Shown: positions 53,944-64,000 of the stretch, in pieces
How positions within the stretch are numbered: position 1 is the first letter of the stretch
Layout: every line of letters starts with the position of its first letter
NCBI RefSeq assembly: GCF_000484535.1
Contig: NC_022600.1
Coordinates: 2,294,001 to 2,358,000, forward strand
Origin: Gloeobacter kilaueensis JS1
Lineage (GTDB): Bacteria; Cyanobacteriota; Cyanobacteriia; Gloeobacterales; Gloeobacteraceae
Reading direction: 5' to 3'
Length of the DNA stretch: 64,000 nt
Position numbers and translations under genes: made by a program
Notes under the pieces: generated by a model
Seen by the model: only the letters and a program-made list of their open reading frames with translations
What the model was told of the DNA's origin: nothing
Databases searched by the model: none

Positions 53944-54461
53944 AGCCCCCTCCTGCCGCCGGTGGCGTTCAGGAGCTTGTCCCCCAGGCTGCGGCTTATC
54001 GCCTCGACCTCGGAGGCGAGGCTTGAGAGGGCGCGCTGCTTCTGGCTGTCAAGCTCAGCGCGGGCAGCGTCGATGCGCGATTGCGCTTCGGCCTGGGCCT
54101 GGGACACCTGCTGGGCGCGGATCTGCTGGGCCTCGGCTTCGGCTTTGGCAATCACCTGCTGGGCTTCGAGGCGGACCGTGCGCAACTCCTGCTCGTACTG
54201 CTCGGCGAGGGCCTTGGCCTCGTCAAAGCGCCGCTGGGCACTGGTGGCGTTCGAGCGGATGTACTCGCTGCGCTCCTCGACCACCCGCGAGATCGGGCGG
54301 TAAAAAAAAGCGTTGAGCAGCACCATCAAGACGAGAAACTGGACAATCTGCAAAAGCAGCGTGCCACCAAAGTCGAACAGTCCGCCGGAGGTTGCTTCGC
54401 TGCCAGCCTCCGCCAGCAGGGCAGGGGCGATTAGCCAGCCTGGATCAAAGAGCGTACTCAC
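53940..54461 (-). CDS. atpF2: ATP synthase Fo subunit b'
   Basis: 173 residues. [29 protein letters not shown] is the b' signature, followed by a long coiled coil rich in Ala/Glu/Gln. Called atpG in many cyanobacterial annotations. The b/b' pair is characteristic of photosynthetic bacteria and plastids. Confidence 0.95.
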   Translation of the reverse strand: MSTLFDPGWLIAPALLAEAGSEATSGGLFDFGGTLLLQIVQFLVLMVLLNAFFYRPISRVVEERSEYIRSNATSAQRRFDEAKALAEQYEQELRTVRLEAQQVIAKAEAEAQQIRAQQVSQAQAEAQSRIDAARAELDSQKQRALSSLASEVEAISRSLGDKLLNATGGRRGL

Positions 54462-54486
54462 CTTCCCACTCCTTCAGCCGCGTAGA

Positions 54487-54759
<273 letters not shown>

Positions 54760-54792
54760 CTAACGTCCAACAAGGTAAAAAACGGGCACGCC

Positions 54793-55524
54793 TTACTCGT
54801 GCTCCGCGTGATGGTCCTCGACAGCCTCACCGATATAAGAAGCAGCGAGCGTTGCAAAGACCAGAGCCTGGATAGCGCCTGTAAACAAGAACAGGACCAT
54901 CAGAGGAGCCGGTACCAGAATCGGCACCAGCAAGACGAGTACACCGACCACCAGCTCCTCAGCAAGAATGTTGCCAAATAGACGAATGCTGAGCGAGAGG
55001 GGCCGGGTAAAAAATTCGAGTACCCAGACAGCCGCCAGAATCGGCGACTCAAGGTAGTGCTTGAAGTAGCCGACGCCGGACTTGCGGATACCGGCGAACA
55101 GGTAGGCTACCAGGGCGATCAGAGCCAGACCGACGGTGGTGTTGATGTCGTTGGTAGGCGATGCCAGTTCGCCCTCCGGCAGGTGGACGAGCTTGAGGGG
55201 CAACTGCCCCAGCCAGTTCGACAAAAAGACAAACAAGAAGATCGTGCCCACCAGCGGCAGCCACTTGCGATATTCTTTTTCGCCGATCTGGTCGCGGGCG
55301 ATGCTTGCGAGAAAGTCGTAGACGTACTCGAGGAAATTTTGATAACCCACCGGCACCCGCTGCAACTTGCGCGTTCCAAAGAAAGTCGCAGCGAGCAGGA
55401 CCGCAATCACGATCCAGGTGGTGAGCATCGTCTCGCCGTGAACCGTGAGTGGCCCGAGGTTCCAGACAAGATGCTTGCCAACTTCGACGTCGGCGAGTGT
55501 CAAGGTTTCAAGCGCCAACTTCAT
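54793..55524 (-). CDS. atpB: ATP synthase Fo subunit a
   Basis: 243 residues, five to six membrane segments. The catalytic arginine region is [15 protein letters not shown] and the second conserved helix is [18 protein letters not shown]. Cyanobacterial-type [11 protein letters not shown] loop. Overlaps the atpI stop by 4 nt. Confidence 0.96.
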   Translation of the reverse strand: MKLALETLTLADVEVGKHLVWNLGPLTVHGETMLTTWIVIAVLLAATFFGTRKLQRVPVGYQNFLEYVYDFLASIARDQIGEKEYRKWLPLVGTIFLFVFLSNWLGQLPLKLVHLPEGELASPTNDINTTVGLALIALVAYLFAGIRKSGVGYFKHYLESPILAAVWVLEFFTRPLSLSIRLFGNILAEELVVGVLVLLVPILVPAPLMVLFLFTGAIQALVFATLAASYIGEAVEDHHAEHE

Positions 55525-55955
55525 CCACCTATCCTCCGAGTGCCGGCCCAGTTGCCCTCGCCATACAGCGTGCGCAGCGTGTCGAACAAAATCGCCGCCT
55601 TGACCGTCAAAAAGCCAAAAAATGCCGGCAGAATCTGCAGGGTTCCGGATTTGATCACCAGGATCATCACCGCCGCAAAGACGCCGATGCGGCCAAAGGA
55701 ACCCACCTTGCCACCCGCAGCACCGATGCCGCTGACGCTGCGATCGAGCATCCGCAGATAAAGAAGGCCGCTCGCGGCTCCAACCAGATAACTGAGCGCT
55801 GTGTTGAACGAGTAGGTGACAAGAACAATCGCAAACGCCGCCGCTGCAATAGCCATCGTTGTCAGATAAATTCTGCGCTTGAGGGCCTTGTACTCAGCTA
55901 ATGGATCCTCCGCTGCCCCCGGCTGTGACCCGTCGGCCTGCAACTCGCTCACCAT
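55521..55955 (-). CDS. atpI: ATP synthase subunit I (AtpI)
   Basis: 144 residues with four hydrophobic segments ([61 protein letters not shown]). First gene of the atp operon, where a c-ring assembly factor of this size is expected. N-terminal 20 residues are acidic and probably disordered. Confidence 0.85.
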   Translation of the reverse strand: MVSELQADGSQPGAAEDPLAEYKALKRRIYLTTMAIAAAAFAIVLVTYSFNTALSYLVGAASGLLYLRMLDRSVSGIGAAGGKVGSFGRIGVFAAVMILVIKSGTLQILPAFFGFLTVKAAILFDTLRTLYGEGNWAGTRRIGG

Positions 55956-56095
55956 CTTCGTTCAGCAACCCCAGATTGTCTTCACAACAGGCATCCGGCA
56001 TCACTATACCACAGGGAACGCAACAAACCTTCAAGAATTAATAGGAATTTTTACTCATCGATTCTGCAGCAAAAAAGCGAGGGGCGACCGGCCCC

Positions 56096-56269
56096 CTAGA
56101 GCCCAAACAGGCGCGACAGCAGAAAGTAGACAAAAAATACCGCTCCTGCCGTCAGCACCACCAACCCGCCCGCCAGCATCAGCGCCTCCTCGCGCTGGTG
56201 CCAGCCGCGCTCGACAAGGTGAATCGCCCAGGTGAGGAGGGCCGCTGCTATAATGACAGTTGTTAACAT
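56096..56269 (-). CDS. Small two-helix membrane protein (57 aa)
   Basis: 57 residues from ATG at 56269 (MLTTVIIAAALLTWAIHLVE); a longer reading frame upstream is not plausible because it overlaps the divergent gene. Two membrane helices joined by a charged RGWHQREE loop. Divergent from the Npun_F0494 gene with 33 bp between starts. Function unknown. Confidence 0.6.
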   Translation of the reverse strand: MLTTVIIAAALLTWAIHLVERGWHQREEALMLAGGLVVLTAGAVFFVYFLLSRLFGL

Positions 56270-56302
56270 ATCTTCACAATAGCAGAGAAATGGGCGCGGT
56301 CG

Positions 56303-56668
56303 ATGGATTTTCAGCAACAGACGATCGAGCGGGCGGAGCGGGCGATTCGCCTGGGAGCCATCCTGCCTGCGGGGCTGGTGCCGATGGCAGAGCGCAGTGT
56401 CGCAGCGGCGGAGCTGGCGGGGCGCTCGGGGTTGCAACTGGGATACACGCGGCAGGCACTGTCGGCGGCGGCGGTTGAAGCGGAGTTGATGTGGCTCTTT
56501 AAGGTAGGGGTGGTGCGCCGCGAGGTGGACGGCCAGGGGATCACCGATCGCTTTCGACTGACGCCCCTGGGGGCACAGGTTCTGGTCCGACTCAAGGACA
56601 CCCATTCCCTCGCGCCGCTCACCCTGGTGGACGCATGGCACAATCAGTTTACCCGCTGGCTTTCTTAG
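56303..56668 (+). CDS. Npun_F0494 family protein
   Basis: 121 residues. AERAIRLGAILP, GYTRQALSAAAVEAELMWLF, VGVVRREVDGQGITDRFRLTPLG and the WHNQFTRWL end match the cyanobacterial family of that name, whose role is unknown. A TATAAT at 56249-56254 could be its -10 box, although it lies inside the divergent gene. Confidence 0.8.
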   Translation: MDFQQQTIERAERAIRLGAILPAGLVPMAERSVAAAELAGRSGLQLGYTRQALSAAAVEAELMWLFKVGVVRREVDGQGITDRFRLTPLGAQVLVRLKDTHSLAPLTLVDAWHNQFTRWLS

Positions 56669-56713
56669 AAGGCTCTGCTAAACTACATCTGGTGTCAAGC
56701 TACCGGATTAGCC

Positions 56714-57334
56714 ATGGACGCAGCGCTAAAGATCGTTCTTGAGAAGGCCCGTTCCCTGGAGTTGCGCGCCCTGCGCACCGAGGTAAGCGTACTTAAGGAT
56801 GTGCTGGTGGTACGGGCGGTGCTGCAGCTGGCTGGTCAGGAATTTACGGCCCACGCCGTCGCCGAGCGCCCCTCGGCTCTCGAGCGCGCCGAGGACGAAG
56901 CCCAACTGCGCGTCTTTGCCCTGGCCGGTATCGAGCCGAGCCGTAATCTGGTTGCGCTCTCCTCGCCCCACGACACTGCTCCGGATCTCAAACCCGCCAC
57001 CCCTGCGCCGCAGGTCACCCCAGTTGCTGTCGAACCTGCTTCTCGGAGTGGCCTTTTTGACAACAGTGGTCCGCTCGTACCCGAAAACGATCCAACCGAC
57101 GCAGAGATCAGCTTTGAGCCGGACGACGAACCTTTTGATCGCGAGGCATTGATGGGCGAGGTGCTCAGCTTGATGTCAGCTATCAAGATGGAGCCCAAGG
57201 AAGGCCGCGCTTATTTGATCGCCACTTACAACAAGCGCAGCCGCACCGAGCTGAGCGATGAAGAACTGCAAAGTTTCGTCGAGTACCTGCGCGCCCAGCA
57301 CCACACCCGCCAGTACTCGCCTCTGCCGTTCTAA
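56714..57334 (+). CDS. Hypothetical cyanobacterial protein (206 aa)
   Basis: N-terminal alpha/beta part (LEKARSLELRALRTEVSVLKD), a variable Pro/Ala-rich linker (about 100-130) and an acidic helical C-terminus (REALMGEVLSLMSAIKMEPK, SDEELQSFVEYLR). The two conserved ends with a soft centre suggest two small domains. No enzyme motif is seen. Confidence 0.65.
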   Translation: MDAALKIVLEKARSLELRALRTEVSVLKDVLVVRAVLQLAGQEFTAHAVAERPSALERAEDEAQLRVFALAGIEPSRNLVALSSPHDTAPDLKPATPAPQVTPVAVEPASRSGLFDNSGPLVPENDPTDAEISFEPDDEPFDREALMGEVLSLMSAIKMEPKEGRAYLIATYNKRSRTELSDEELQSFVEYLRAQHHTRQYSPLPF

Positions 57335-57461
57335 GGACAAAGAGCGACAGGCAATCGACTGCGATTGAAATATATCGCAATAATTCTCAACGGCTGCTCA
57401 AATTTCACTACAATTTACGTATCCAGCTGGCAAGGCCAGGCACGGGCGGAGGGCAGCGACG

Positions 57462-57767
57462 ATGAACGGCTTGGACAAGTTTACAAAAAAATACCGTCTG
57501 GTATGTACGCTTACTTACGGAGACATCTACGGGCAGGTGGTGATCTGGCTGGGGGTGATCTTCGTCAGTCTGGCGGTGGCGCTGGCGACGATGAACAATC
57601 AGCCCTTGCTCTCGGTGATGTTGCTGGGTCTGATTCTGGTGGTGTCGCTGCCTTTTTTGCTCTTCTCGTTTGTGACGACCCTTTTTAATCACATCGAGGT
57701 GATGCAGACCAACCTTGGCGACGACCGGCCTCTGCAGACCAAGTCCTACACGCGCACCAACGATTAA
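57462..57767 (+). CDS. Small two-TM protein (101 aa)
   Basis: 101 residues with GGAGGG nine bases upstream of ATG. Cytosolic start (MNGLDKFTKKYRLVCTLTYG), two membrane helices (VVIWLGVIFVSLAVALATM and LLGLILVVSLPFLLFSFVTTL) and a soluble tail ending TKSYTRTND. Cyanobacterial-type hypothetical; function unknown. Confidence 0.65.
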   Translation: MNGLDKFTKKYRLVCTLTYGDIYGQVVIWLGVIFVSLAVALATMNNQPLLSVMLLGLILVVSLPFLLFSFVTTLFNHIEVMQTNLGDDRPLQTKSYTRTND

Positions 57768-57845
57768 AAGCACTGTCAGCCACAGATAGGTCGCGAATCG
57801 TACAATGCCCAGGTGGCTTCCCGGTTCGGTATCTGTGAGGTGCCC

Positions 57846-58700
57846 ATGGTTTCTGTCGCGTCTTTGAAACGCTCAACGGCTCTGGTCTTTGCGGCATTGC
57901 TTTTGTTTATCTGGGCTATTTGTCCCGGCGCTGCCCAGCCGCAGACCCAGCTTGTCTGGTACGGCCAGTCCGCCTTTAAGCTCGTCACCCCCGCCGGTCA
58001 TGTGCTCTTTATCGACCCCTGGCTGCTCAACCCGGTCAACAAAAACGGCAAGAACGACCTCGCCCAGGTAGACAAAGCGGATTTGATCTTGATCAGCCAC
58101 GGCCACTTCGATCACGTCGGCCAGGCGGGCGAGATTGCCAGGCGTACCGGGGCAAAGCTCGTCACCACCCTCGATCTGGGCAACGCCCTGGCCCGCTACG
58201 GCGGCTTTCCCAAAGATCAGATGAGCTACCAGACGCTCGGTAACTTTGGCGGGGTGCTCTCGTTTTTCGATGGCGAAGTCAAAGTGGCCCTCGTGCCCGC
58301 CGTGCATAGCTCCCACGTCAACGGCAAAGACATCGGAGCCACCGGCGACGACGAGTATCACTGGGGCGGTGCCCCCGCCGGGTTCGTCATCGTCGTCAAA
58401 GGCGGTCCCACGATCTATCACACCGGCGATACGGACCTGTTCGGCGACATGCGCTACGTCCCCCAGTTCGGCAAGATCGACCTGATGCTCGCCTGCATCG
58501 GCGATCACTTTACGATGGGACCGGCGCGGGCCGCCGAGGCCGTCGCCTTAGTCGATCCAGCAAAAGTCGTGCCGATGCACTACGGCACCTTCGTGCCGCT
58601 GATGACTGGCACACCGGAGCAATTCGCCAGTGAACTCAAGCAGCGCAAACTCGATGGCAAGTTGCTGCTGCTGCGCGTCGGTGTGCCGATGACGTTTTAG
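57846..58700 (+). CDS. Exported metallo-beta-lactamase-fold hydrolase (UPF0173-like)
   Basis: 284 residues from ATG at 57846. Signal peptide (LVFAALLLFIWAICPGAA). Zinc motif SHGHFDHVG, with further His/Asp ligands in PAVHSSHV, YHTGDTDLFGD and VVPMHYGTF. The family includes UPF0173 metal-dependent hydrolases; substrate unknown. Unusually it carries an export signal, so it would act in the periplasm. Confidence 0.92.
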   Translation: MVSVASLKRSTALVFAALLLFIWAICPGAAQPQTQLVWYGQSAFKLVTPAGHVLFIDPWLLNPVNKNGKNDLAQVDKADLILISHGHFDHVGQAGEIARRTGAKLVTTLDLGNALARYGGFPKDQMSYQTLGNFGGVLSFFDGEVKVALVPAVHSSHVNGKDIGATGDDEYHWGGAPAGFVIVVKGGPTIYHTGDTDLFGDMRYVPQFGKIDLMLACIGDHFTMGPARAAEAVALVDPAKVVPMHYGTFVPLMTGTPEQFASELKQRKLDGKLLLLRVGVPMTF

Positions 58701-58710
58701 GCATCAAGCA

Positions 58711-59490
58711 TCAGCGGACGCACGACCCGGCAGCCAGCCAGTCCGATTCAAGCTCGACGGGCGGGAGGAGGCCATTTTGTTGTGTACCGGACCAGCCGTG
58801 AAAGTCGTGGCTGCCCCAGCAGGCTTTGCCCCGTTCCCGCGCCTGCTGCCCCCAGAAGCGCCGGGCGGTGGGGGGATGGTCGGGGTGGATCACTTCGATC
58901 GCATCGACCGCCTCGATGAGCGGCTCCAGATCCGGCAGTTCCGGGTAGCGGCCCGGATGGGCGAGGCCGATTTCGGCTTTCGATTCGCGCAGCCAATCAA
59001 TCGCCTCGCGCCAGTGGGGAATGCGCGGCCTGAGCCGCTCCAGGTACGCCTCACCGTGGGCGGCGGCCCAGGCGTTGACGGCCTGGCGGGTACTCACCGT
59101 CTGGCACAGATAATCGATCGCCTGCTCGCGGGTAGTCGGGTCGAAGGCGAGGGTGGCGAGCTTTTCGTCGCCGGTCGCCCCCAGAAAACCTTCCTGCCAG
59201 AGGCGGTTGTATTCGTCTTGAAAGTAGCGGGTGTGCGCAAGGAGCCTGCCTGCCGGCATCACCCCCAGACCCAGCAGATGGACCTCGGTGCCGTCGTCGC
59301 TGAAGCAGCTGAGTTCGATGCCAGGAATCACCCAATCGGGAAGAGCCTCCAGGCTCTGCCAGCCCGCCACCGAGTTGTGGTCGGTCATGGCGAGGCGTTC
59401 GTAACCGAGCGCCTTTGCCTGGGCGATCAGTGCCGCCGGACTGTAGCGCCCATCGGAGAAGCAGGTGTGGTTGTGCAGGCCGACCAGCAT
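58711..59490 (-). CDS. PHP-domain phosphoesterase
   Basis: 259 residues. Metal motifs LHNHTCFSDGRYSP, MTDHNSVAGW, IPGIELSCF, GLAHPGRYPE and CWGSHDFHGW are in the PHP order. Relatives (TrpH/YciV) are 5'-3' exonucleases or nucleotide phosphatases. Convergent with the MBL gene and divergent from valS. Confidence 0.9.
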   Translation of the reverse strand: MLVGLHNHTCFSDGRYSPAALIAQAKALGYERLAMTDHNSVAGWQSLEALPDWVIPGIELSCFSDDGTEVHLLGLGVMPAGRLLAHTRYFQDEYNRLWQEGFLGATGDEKLATLAFDPTTREQAIDYLCQTVSTRQAVNAWAAAHGEAYLERLRPRIPHWREAIDWLRESKAEIGLAHPGRYPELPDLEPLIEAVDAIEVIHPDHPPTARRFWGQQARERGKACWGSHDFHGWSGTQQNGLLPPVELESDWLAAGSCVR

Positions 59491-59631
59491 GGCATTCCTC
59501 CTGGATCGTCTCTACCGTAATCACTGTCGGCCCGCCGCTGCAAGTTGCCTGCAACACTTCCGGCGCTATTTCAGCACATTCGTCCCGGACGATACCATAG
59601 ATAAACCGCACCGCCAGAGCAACCGACCCCT

Positions 59632-62325
<2,694 letters not shown>

Positions 62326-62336
62326 GGAGGCGCAAA

Positions 62337-63023
62337 TTGCAGGCAGAATGGACTCCCATGCTCCAGGCCCTCGCCGAACACCGCGAGCGCGAGCACAGCG
62401 GACGCAACCCCCTGGCGCTTCTTCCGGACGAGGTGCAGGCGCTGCCCTTCTGGCGCGAGGTGGTCTCAGGCAAATTGCGCGACCGGCTGGGCCTGCCCTT
62501 CTGGCAACTGGTGAAGCCCAAAAAGAACGACCGCTGCCTCTATATCAACTGTGGCCCCAGCTTCCTCACCGATCCGTGGGTCGAATGGGGGGCGCTCTTC
62601 TGGGGACTGGACCTGGACGGAACGATGGTACGGGCCGTGCGCGCCCGCGCTCCCCGGCTCAACTCTAAATTGTTCAAAGACATGCAGGAGGGCGCTCCCC
62701 ACGACCTGGACCGCTACAGCGACGGGCAGTTCGACTGTGTGATCGCCGCCGGTTTCAGCTTCTTTTTGCCGCAGGTCTACGACGAGCAGGTGCTCACCGC
62801 CATCCGGCGCGTCCTCAAACCGGAAGGCCACCTGCTCTGGGAAGCGGTCAACCCGGCTTCTCCCTGGTTCGAGGACTGGAGCATCGGCCAGATGTACCTC
62901 GGGCTGGAAGTTGTTACCGCTCCTGCCCTTACCGGCTGGCAATCCCTGTTGTCCGAAATTGGCCCGGTGCGCAGCCGCAAGGGAGGCGAGCTATTCGAGC
63001 TATTCGATGTAGCGCGGCTCTAA
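62337..63023 (+). CDS. Class I SAM-dependent methyltransferase-like protein
   Basis: 228 residues from TTG at 62337, chosen because AAGGAGG lies six bases upstream. LYINCGPSFLT replaces the usual glycine-rich loop, LDLDGTMVRAVRARAP is the acidic loop, FDCVIAAGFSFFLPQ motif IV and LTAIRRVLKPEGHLLWEAV motif VI. Related cyanobacterial proteins are uncharacterised. 11 bp after valS. Confidence 0.82.
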   Translation: MQAEWTPMLQALAEHREREHSGRNPLALLPDEVQALPFWREVVSGKLRDRLGLPFWQLVKPKKNDRCLYINCGPSFLTDPWVEWGALFWGLDLDGTMVRAVRARAPRLNSKLFKDMQEGAPHDLDRYSDGQFDCVIAAGFSFFLPQVYDEQVLTAIRRVLKPEGHLLWEAVNPASPWFEDWSIGQMYLGLEVVTAPALTGWQSLLSEIGPVRSRKGGELFELFDVARL

Positions 63024-63104
63024 CACCGCCAGGCGCGACCCGACTAGGACGGCAACGACGGCGACCAGAGCGACGGTAAGACCGCGAGGCGATGTCCGAT
63101 CCAC
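63000..63104 (-). CDS. Doubtful one-helix membrane peptide (34 aa)
   Basis: GTG at 63104, TAG at 63000. One helix (GLTVALVAVVAVLVGSRLAV) and an end of LEPRYIE. GGTGGGG lies about ten bases upstream. Overlaps the methyltransferase 3' end by 24 bp. May be chance. Confidence 0.22.
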   Translation of the reverse strand: MDRTSPRGLTVALVAVVAVLVGSRLAVLEPRYIE

Positions 63105-63320
63105 TGAGCGGCAACCCCACCATCCAACTAGAAAATGCCCTGTACTTAGCGCACAGGAGTAGAGACAGACATTGCTTACCACTGCATTACTGCAACAAGG
63201 CTCCCAGGTGTTTTTCGGCTACCCATCTGCAGTAACTCTCAGCCTCGATTTCGATAATCGTGCCGTGATGCACCAGCCCCAACGGGAGACTCGGGACCGG
63301 TCAATCGCTGCCACTGCCAT

Positions 63321-63995
63321 CTACTCGAGAAAAGATTGTATTTCTTCAATCGTATAAGGCGGTACGCGACGATGGATGACCGCGTGACAGTTCGGGCAAA
63401 CCGGTCTGAGATCGGCAATGGGATCAACTTCATATTCCGCGCCGACACTAGATAGAGGTTGCAGGTGATGGACATGAATGAGCCCTTTAGCGACCGAACC
63501 GTACACGCTACTCAGCTCGATCCCACAAGCGCAACAGCGTGTACCGTAGTGCTTAATGCATCGCTGGCGGGCCTCTGAATTGCGCTCATAATTATTGACC
63601 GCAATTCTGGTTATCGCTCCTTCCCAAAATGCTTCAGCGGCAGGTACCTCTTCTGGAAGCAACGTTTTAGAGAGAGTGTTTTTGGGCAATGCTTTATTTG
63701 GTGCTAAGTTTGGGTACTGGCAGCAACACCATTCAAAGGCATTGTTGATTCTTGAAAACGTACTCTCGCCGAGGTGTTGACCAAACCGATACCCGAGGTT
63801 ACGCCAAGTTAGCCGTTCTAGAGTTTGTGCTGTGTAACATTTATAGCGGGTTGTCGCGTCCTCCCAGCCAGCTTTGAACTGCCCTCGACGACGCTCATTT
63901 GGTGGCTTACGGACATCAGCAATAACTGTGATATTTCTGCAGACCCGCTCGAATTGACTCGTATCATTCAAGTGATTATCTGTCTTTGTAGGCAT
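63321..63995 (-). CDS. HNH endonuclease family protein
   Basis: 224 residues. C-terminal HNH domain: CCACGIELSSVYG, HVHHLQPLS and DPIADLRPVCPNCHAVIHRR, with a CxxC pair on each side for zinc. The N-terminal 120 residues carry no known domain but have a DNA-binding look (RRGQFKAGWEDATTRYKCY). McrA-type or homing-like nuclease is possible. The start at 63995 is five bases from the window edge and could be internal to a longer gene. Noticeably lower GC. Confidence 0.88.
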   Translation of the reverse strand: MPTKTDNHLNDTSQFERVCRNITVIADVRKPPNERRRGQFKAGWEDATTRYKCYTAQTLERLTWRNLGYRFGQHLGESTFSRINNAFEWCCCQYPNLAPNKALPKNTLSKTLLPEEVPAAEAFWEGAITRIAVNNYERNSEARQRCIKHYGTRCCACGIELSSVYGSVAKGLIHVHHLQPLSSVGAEYEVDPIADLRPVCPNCHAVIHRRVPPYTIEEIQSFLE

Positions 63996-64000
63996 GGCAT

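Overview
The window comes from a GC-rich cyanobacterium. Diagnostic genes are psbA (photosystem II D1), ntcA, ycf51, sipA, an Npun_F0494-type gene, an atp operon with separate b and b' subunits, and cofH. The gene set and the GC-rich base use suggest a Gloeobacter-like organism; this is an inference, since no comparison could be run.

Layout. 0-6 kb: the end of a secreted BNR/IPT protein, an AT-rich FecR-like orphan, a serine/threonine kinase with TolB-like and TPR domains overlapped by its ECF sigma factor gene, and two small membrane-anchored proteins. 6-13 kb: an ArsM-like methyltransferase, a fasciclin protein, gluconokinase, Dps, GalE, tRNA-Ala(CGC) followed by what looks like an integrase remnant, and a run of exported proteins including an M23 peptidase. 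13-20.5 kb: a one-module NRPS (C-A-T-TE, valine-type code) translationally coupled to a cyclic-peptide/siderophore-type ABC exporter, with a chorismate-using synthase upstream on the same strand. 20.6-24 kb: an acidic/RGG protein, tyrS, ycf51, bolA and an exported protein.

24-28.8 kb is the most accessory part. An exact 33-bp direct repeat bounds about 4.8 kb holding a broken HTH gene, an AT-rich convergent pair (WYL-like small protein and OLD-type ATPase-TOPRIM nuclease) and a three-gene operon ending in a Uma2 nuclease. Both repeat copies can encode the same C-terminus and stop of the gene at the left edge, so this looks like a former integration into a gene 3' end.

28.9-34.3 kb is housekeeping: rplM-rpsI-rpmE-prfA-era, purC, sipA, yidD, tatC, with a cluster of DnaA-box-like sites between sipA and yidD. 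34.4-44 kb: an OmpA-like protein, an FHA-PrsW fusion protease, a double histidine phosphatase, a TPR protein, a MacA/MacB-like adaptor and permease without ATPase, cofH, a HAD phosphatase and an alpha/beta hydrolase. 44-50 kb: psbA (E130 type) with a clear terminator, an M2 (ACE-like) peptidase, an orphan SsuA/TauA-like binding protein, DUF302 and cobT. 50-56 kb: ntcA converging on the operon atpI-B-E-b'-F-H-A, which ends without the gamma gene. 56-63 kb: conserved cyanobacterial small genes, an MBL hydrolase, a PHP phosphoesterase, valS and a methyltransferase. The window closes with an HNH endonuclease gene.
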